In this document: in pieces, positions 14,827 to 18,419 of the stretch
Layout: each line of letters begins with the position of its first letter
How positions within the stretch are numbered: position 1 is the stretch's first letter
Assembly: GCA_036823295.1 (NCBI GenBank)
Contig: DAISGD010000061.1
Location: 1-18,419, forward strand
Length of the DNA: 18,419 bases
DNA from: UBA4742 sp002403895
GTDB lineage: Bacteria > Actinomycetota > Acidimicrobiia > Acidimicrobiales > Acidimicrobilacustridaceae
Reading direction: 5' to 3'
Made by a program: the position numbers and the translations under genes
Notes under the pieces: model-generated
The model's input: only the letters and a program-made list of their open reading frames with translations
What the model was told of the DNA's origin: nothing
Databases searched by the model: none

Positions 14827-15992
14827 GCAGGACCCGACGCCCGAACCGCCGTCGACGCCGCATCCTGTTGCTCGCGCTCGCCGTCATCGGCCTCGTGGCC
14901 ATCGTGCCAGCCGTGTCCCTCACGACCGCGCTCGCCGCACCGGGCAACACCACCACGACGGAACGGGCCGTCGAGTGGATGAGAGACCACGGCGGGGGCG
15001 GCATCGTCAACACCGCCGAGAACTGGTGGTTCTCGAACAACGGACCCAAACAGGGCGGCTCACCAGATCACGGCATCACCTTCGATACCCCCGCCGGAAG
15101 TGCCCCCTCGCCGACGACCCCACCTGCCGGCACCCAGGCGACGACTCCTCGCCCGGCGGACGTCTCCACTCCCGCCGGCCAAGCCCTACCCAATGAAGGC
15201 GTCTGGCAACCCATCGGCCCGTCCGTCGCGGGGGCCCACCCGATGTACGCCACCCAGGTCCGGCCCGACTCGATCCATACCAGCCTGCTCGACGGGCTGG
15301 TATGGATGGACCCCAAGCTCGTGCGCTTCGATCTCCACCCCGGCCTCCAAGAACCCGGAGGTGCCTGGAAGACCCCGACGCAGATCCCGTCCGGTCAGCG
15401 GCTCGATCTCCTGGCCGCGTTCAACGGCGGGTTCCGGATGCAGGACGCCAACGGAGGCTTCTACCTCGAAGGACGCGCCCAGAGGCCCCTGGTTGACGGC
15501 GCCGCGTCCTTCGTCATCAGCAGCGACGGCACCGCCACCGTCGGCCAATGGGGGCGGGACATCTCCATGGGCCCCGACATCGTCGGCGTACGCCAGAACC
15601 TCCAACTCATCGTCGACAACGGCCAGCCCGTTGCCGGCCTCGACGACAACGCCGACGGAAAATGGGGCTCCACCCTCGGCAACCGCGTCCTCGTCTGGCG
15701 ATCCGCGGTCTGCGTAGACACGAACGGCGGCATCATCTACGGCTACGGCAACGGTCTCGGCGCCCAATCGCTCGCCACCCTAATGCAACGCGCCGGCTGC
15801 CAACGTGCCATGGAACTCGACATCAACCCGTCGTGGACCACGTTCAACCTCTATGGGGCCGCCACCCCCGGCGATCCTGCGTCGGTCACCGGCACGAAGC
15901 TCCTTCCTGACCAGAACAAGAGCGGCAACCGCTACCTCTCCAACGACTCGCGGGACTTCATCGCTGTGCTCGCCCGGAACGGGCCTCGATGA
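14823..15992 (+). CDS. Secreted or membrane-anchored phosphodiester glycosidase-domain protein
   Basis: The protein has 389 residues. The ATG at 14823 makes an ATGA overlap with the esterase stop. A very basic N-terminus (RTRRPNRRRRR) precedes a hydrophobic segment (about 14-38), either an uncleaved anchor or a signal peptide. A Thr/Pro-rich linker spans about 90-125. Residues 125-389 fit the NAGPA-type phosphodiester glycosidase fold: 'LLAAFNGGF' (196-204) matches the family's N-G-x-F block, and 'AMELDINPSW' (329-338) matches its late 'LDGGGSS'-like block. 'VDTNGGIIYGYGNG' lies between them. In bacteria this domain occurs in exported envelope-glycan enzymes with mostly unknown substrates. 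The reading frame is continuous with the DUF2156 frame upstream. It closes the operon. Confidence 0.82.
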   Translation: MSRTRRPNRRRRRILLLALAVIGLVAIVPAVSLTTALAAPGNTTTTERAVEWMRDHGGGGIVNTAENWWFSNNGPKQGGSPDHGITFDTPAGSAPSPTTPPAGTQATTPRPADVSTPAGQALPNEGVWQPIGPSVAGAHPMYATQVRPDSIHTSLLDGLVWMDPKLVRFDLHPGLQEPGGAWKTPTQIPSGQRLDLLAAFNGGFRMQDANGGFYLEGRAQRPLVDGAASFVISSDGTATVGQWGRDISMGPDIVGVRQNLQLIVDNGQPVAGLDDNADGKWGSTLGNRVLVWRSAVCVDTNGGIIYGYGNGLGAQSLATLMQRAGCQRAMELDINPSWTTFNLYGAATPGDPASVTGTKLLPDQNKSGNRYLSNDSRDFIAVLARNGPR

Positions 15993-16080
15993 GCTGGTGG
16001 CCAGAACCGTCGTCTGTGTCCCAGCACCTCGTCACGCTCAGAGAGCCGCAGAGCCACGACGCCCCGCTCGCTGGTGTGCG

Positions 16081-16093
16081 CCGGTTGGACCGG
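16081..16093 (-). terminator. Short hairpin after the minus-strand hypothetical gene
   Basis: CCGGT at 16081-16085 pairs with ACCGG at 16089-16093, directly beyond the minus-strand stop at 16094. The stem has only five pairs and the loop three bases, with no T-run. It is the best candidate in the 101-base gap between two convergent genes. Confidence 0.3.
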
Positions 16094-16648
16094 TCAGCGG
16101 GGTCTGGTGCAAGACCAAGGGTGGGCATCGGGTTGGCTGAGGCGGTCGAGGGTGACGATGGCGCCAACATCACTGGTGAAGGTGGCTCGGTGCGCCGAGT
16201 CGAACCGGAGTTCGCCGTCGACGTGGTGGGCGGCGTCGGGCCCGAGGGGGGAGTCCGACAGGGTGGAATCGAGCGTCGGGTCAGGTCCGGCCCACCATCG
16301 CAGGGCGCGGAGCCCGTCGGTCCAGGTGATGTCGCCTCGACAGGACCACACGAGCGTCGTGTGTTGCCTCGTGCCCACATATGACGTACTCGACCATGAC
16401 AGCAGCAGCAAGATCGCTCCGATGGCCAGGACCATCGCAGCGGAACCAAGCGCGACTCTGGCCCAATGCCACCTGCGGCTTGAGGGCGCCGCGACGGGCG
16501 GCAGGTCGTCTTCTCCGCACTCGTCGGATGTGGAGGGCTGAAGCATTGAACGCGAGCGTAAGCCTCGTTCCGGCCACCGAATCGGCGGCCATGGACCCGG
16601 GTCGTGGCCGTCGAACGCTGGCTCGCCGACCTGATCGACCTGACTCAT
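16094..16648 (-). CDS. Hypothetical single-pass membrane protein
   Basis: The protein has 184 residues from the ATG at 16648. An in-frame ATG at 16546 (150 residues) is also possible, and neither has a clear ribosome binding site. The family is not recognised. Residues 1-60 are hydrophilic and Pro-rich with an acidic patch ('DECGEDDLP'). One TM spans about 63-84 ('ARVALGSAAMVLAIGAILLLL'-like composition). The remaining 100 residues should be outside and end 'HPWSCTRPR'. Two Cys residues, in 'VWSCRGD' just after the TM and at the very C-terminus, could form a disulphide. Third-position C/G bias in the C-terminal half supports this frame over the alternatives. It is divergent from uppP, with 90 bases between starts. 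Confidence 0.6.
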   Translation of the reverse strand: MSQVDQVGEPAFDGHDPGPWPPIRWPERGLRSRSMLQPSTSDECGEDDLPPVAAPSSRRWHWARVALGSAAMVLAIGAILLLLSWSSTSYVGTRQHTTLVWSCRGDITWTDGLRALRWWAGPDPTLDSTLSDSPLGPDAAHHVDGELRFDSAHRATFTSDVGAIVTLDRLSQPDAHPWSCTRPR

Positions 16649-16738
16649 GAGTCGTCGTCAATCCATGCTGGACTGTGCCGTTCTGTTTCTCCTCCAGACG
16701 CATCGCTGGCTGGGCACACATAGAGAGGGTCGTGCGAG

Positions 16739-17611
16739 TTGATCACCTACTTCCAGGCCATCGTGATCGGCCTGCTCCAGGGCGTGACCGAACTGTTCCC
16801 GATCTCGAGCCTCGGGCACTCCGTCCTCATCCCCGCCCTCTTCGGTTGGGACGGCCTCGTACAAGGCCAATCGGCCGACGAGTCGTTCTATCTGGCGTTC
16901 CTCGTCGGCCTCCACGTCGCCACCGCGGTGGCGCTCCTCGTGTTCTTCCGCAACGACTGGAACCGAGTCATCCGCGGCTTCGGCCGCACCCTCAAGCACA
17001 GGCGGATACCTGACGACGACACCGACGCGCGTATGGCGTGGCTTCTCATCATCGGCACCGTCCCTGTGGGGATCGTCGGGCTCGTGTTCGAGCACAACCT
17101 GCGGACCATCTTCGCCAAGCCCACCGCGGCGGCCGTCTTCCTCATCATCAACGGGCTCGTGCTGCTCGGTGGGGAACAGGTCCGCAAACGATCGGACGCC
17201 CACGCCGAAGCCGGCCACGCCCCGCGGCGGGCGTTGACGACCTTCACGCCACTCGACGCCGTGCTGGTCGGCGGCTCCGAGATCCTGGCCCTGTTCGCCG
17301 GGATGAGCCGATCGGGGGTGACGATGGTTGCCGGACTGCTGCGGGGACTGACCCACGAAGACGCGGTCAGGTTCTCCTTCATGCTAGCCACTCCCGTCAT
17401 CCTCGCCGCCGGCGTCTACAAGCTCCCCGACCTCGTCGGCACCAACGGTCAAGGCGTCCGAGGCCAGATCCTGGTCGGCAGCATCGCCGCCGGGCTCGCC
17501 GCCTACGCGGCCGTACGGTTCCTCGTCCGGTGGTTCCAGACCCGCACCCTCACCCCATTCGGCATCTATTGCGTCGTCTTCGGTGCCTTCTGCCTCATCC
17601 GATTCGCCTGA
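16739..17611 (+). CDS. uppP: Undecaprenyl-diphosphate phosphatase (BacA/UppP)
   Basis: The protein has 290 residues. The TTG at 16739 follows the purine run GAGAGGG (16723-16729) by nine bases. It is a polytopic membrane enzyme that dephosphorylates undecaprenyl diphosphate, returning the lipid carrier for peptidoglycan and other wall polymers; extra copies give bacitracin resistance. First signature 'QGVTELFPISSLGH' (14-27) has Glu18 and the Ser-Ser-x-Gly-His end intact. The second reads 'FAGMSRSG' (186-193), with the essential Ser-Arg-Ser-Gly retained but Ala where most homologues have Pro. A 'RFSFMLATPVILAAG' segment follows, as expected. About eight TM segments and family-typical length suggest it is functional. 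The PAP2 gene at 4014 may do a similar job. Confidence 0.93.
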   Translation: MITYFQAIVIGLLQGVTELFPISSLGHSVLIPALFGWDGLVQGQSADESFYLAFLVGLHVATAVALLVFFRNDWNRVIRGFGRTLKHRRIPDDDTDARMAWLLIIGTVPVGIVGLVFEHNLRTIFAKPTAAAVFLIINGLVLLGGEQVRKRSDAHAEAGHAPRRALTTFTPLDAVLVGGSEILALFAGMSRSGVTMVAGLLRGLTHEDAVRFSFMLATPVILAAGVYKLPDLVGTNGQGVRGQILVGSIAAGLAAYAAVRFLVRWFQTRTLTPFGIYCVVFGAFCLIRFA

Positions 17612-17804
17612 GAGCCAATGTGAGACCCAGGGTCATCGGTGGGTTCTGAGACCACCCGTGTCCGTCCTCGTGGTGACGGCCCGGCCTGGTCCCCAGGCGA
17701 CGGAGCGTTCTTACCCGATTCTCACCCTGATCGAGCCATTCTGTCCTAGAGCGCGATCACACGACACCGACGGGAGGGCAGGAACGATCACGGAGGATCC
17801 CGGT

Positions 17805-18086
17805 TTGATCAGCGTCGCGGACGCGGCCGTTCGGCTTGGCGTGAGCGCAGCAGAGATCCGCGTTCGGATCGCCGTGGGCCAGCTGGTCGGAATCCTCGAC
17901 GGCGGTGAACTCAAGCTGCCGGTCGATCAGCCAGCACTCGAAGGCGCCGCCGAAGTCGTCATCCTCACGCGCCAAGAGGCTCTCGACATTCTTGCCGCCG
18001 TCGAGCTGGCACGGAATCGGCTCGGGACGGTTGACCTTCTAAACGTCGCCTACGAGCTGATCGCGAGAAGAATGCTCGGTTCGTGA
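17805..18086 (+). CDS. Small helix-turn-helix-like protein
   Basis: The protein has 93 residues from the TTG at 17805, seven bases after GGAGGA (17792-17797). An open frame to 17583 adds an implausible, non-conserved leader running over the uppP end. Residues 2-35 ('ISVADAAVRLGVSAAEIRVRI' region) resemble the excisionase/MerR-type helix-turn-helix. Such domains usually run 'SVAEAARRLGVS...VRRWI', then a short basic recognition part and a 'GG...LP' wing; here 'LDGGELKLP' fits that wing. The part after about residue 45 is helical and carries 'ILTRQEALDILAAVELARNRL'. It may be a small DNA-binding or adaptor protein. It is followed by a hairpin and converges on lgt. The target is unknown. Confidence 0.6.
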   Translation: MISVADAAVRLGVSAAEIRVRIAVGQLVGILDGGELKLPVDQPALEGAAEVVILTRQEALDILAAVELARNRLGTVDLLNVAYELIARRMLGS

Positions 18087-18100
18087 GCCCGCCGGGGGAT

Positions 18101-18128
18101 CCGCAGTAGTGAGCTTCGCACGCTGCGG
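18101..18128. terminator. Hairpin between convergent small gene and lgt
   Basis: CCGCAG at 18101-18106 pairs with CTGCGG at 18123-18128. GTG at 18109-18111 pairs with CAC at 18119-18121 after a bulge. It lies 15 bases after the stop at 18086 and 66 bases beyond the minus-strand stop at 18194, so it may serve the plus-strand gene mainly. There is no T-run. Confidence 0.45.
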
Positions 18129-18193
18129 CTCTGTATTTGGGCAGGGATTCTGCTAGCCGGGCCCAGCCTGAGTTGGCCTTGATTCGGATCTGC

Positions 18194-18419
18194 TCAATCC
18201 TGAACAGGCTGGTCTTCGATCCCATTGTGGACATCGTCCTGGCCGTCGCCGGGACGCTCGGGTGACCAGTGGTGGCCGTCGTCGTAGGGGTCGTCGATGT
18301 CGTCGGGTCGACGCCGCAGACCCCCCACGGCCAGGAGCACGCCGACTCCGGCGATGGCGATGAGGCTGGTCCAGATGTTGACGCGCAACCCGAGGATCTT
18401 GTTGGCTTCGTCGCTGCGG
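18194..18419 (-). CDS. lgt: Prolipoprotein diacylglyceryl transferase, C-terminal end (cut by window edge)
   Basis: Only the last 74 codons are in the window; the frame is open at the edge. The visible start, 'RSDEANKILGLRVNIWTSLIAI', matches the last conserved block and final TM of actinobacterial Lgt (pattern ILGLR-x-N-x-W-T-S). A TM of about 20 residues ('AIAGVGVLLAVGGL') is followed by a hydrophilic acidic tail of about 40 residues, a common extension in actinobacterial Lgt. Lgt adds diacylglycerol from phosphatidylglycerol to the lipobox Cys of prolipoproteins, so it would act on the lipoprotein at 5424-6068. An internal TTG at 18388 is not a true start, since the conserved residues continue upstream of it. 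Other polytopic proteins with a similar ending cannot be excluded. Confidence 0.7.
   Translation of the reverse strand, partial: RSDEANKILGLRVNIWTSLIAIAGVGVLLAVGGLRRRPDDIDDPYDDGHHWSPERPGDGQDDVHNGIEDQPVQD

Noticed and set aside
12228..15992. A single 1,254-residue fusion protein (synthase, long middle, glycosidase)
   Set aside because: The middle 500 codons are Arg/Pro/His-rich with poor third-position bias, while the +1 frame over the same bases encodes a clear membrane esterase with a catalytic triad. The glycosidase also has its own ATGA start.
17635..17660. Hairpin GGTGG...CCACC as a uppP terminator
   Set aside because: The stem is only five pairs with a nine-base loop and no supporting features, too weak to list.
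1..18419. tRNA, rRNA, CRISPR array, intact insertion sequence, prophage or riboswitch
   Set aside because: I found no cloverleaf, regularly spaced repeats, transposase or integrase motifs, or long conserved leader structure on either strand.

Overview
The window is GC-rich (about 70% by eye), with a strong C/G bias at third codon positions, GTG/TTG starts and many 4-bp ATGA gene overlaps. The protein types fit a high-GC actinomycete-like bacterium: DUF2156 aminoacyl-lipid synthase, rhomboid-like membrane esterase, an actinobacterial-type Lgt C-terminus, lipoprotein plus FtsX-type ABC cassette, and small Thr/Pro/Ala-rich secreted proteins. I cannot place it at genus level. No tRNA, rRNA, CRISPR array, intact insertion sequence or phage module is visible. 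Nearly every recognisable gene acts in the cell envelope.

Left part (1-5177): a small secreted repeat protein (228-581, +) converges on a membrane-anchored lysozyme-fold protein (806-1627, -). An OmpR-type two-component pair on the minus strand follows (response regulator 3136-3816, histidine kinase 1835-3139), divergent from a PAP2 phosphatase (4014-4703, +). The PAP2 gene converges, across a 20-bp hairpin and a 16-bp perfect palindrome, on a small acidic secreted protein (4839-5177, -).

Central part (5424-15992, +): nine genes on one strand with overlaps of 1-8 bp or a 15-bp gap, except for one unresolved junction. In order they are a lipoprotein, two ABC ATPases, an FtsX/MacB-type permease, a second OmpR-type regulator and its kinase, a DUF2156 (MprF/LysX C-terminal type) aminoacyl-lipid synthase, a rhomboid-like/serine-esterase fusion, and a secreted phosphodiester-glycosidase-domain protein. 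The layout suggests a self-regulated envelope-stress module with a lipid-modifying 'writer' and a candidate 'eraser' outside the membrane. The DUF2156 frame has no stop codon and stays open through the esterase gene into the glycosidase gene, which needs resolving.

The intergenic regions 5' of the first two-component system and of the nine-gene operon share an 11-bp-spaced direct repeat (TTTRCCT type), suggesting one OmpR-family regulator links them.

Right part (15993-18419): a one-TM hypothetical protein (16094-16648, -), undecaprenyl-diphosphate phosphatase UppP (16739-17611, +), a small helix-turn-helix-like protein (17805-18086, +), and the 3' end of a probable lgt gene (18194 to the window end, -). 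No gene-free stretch exceeds 300 bases.
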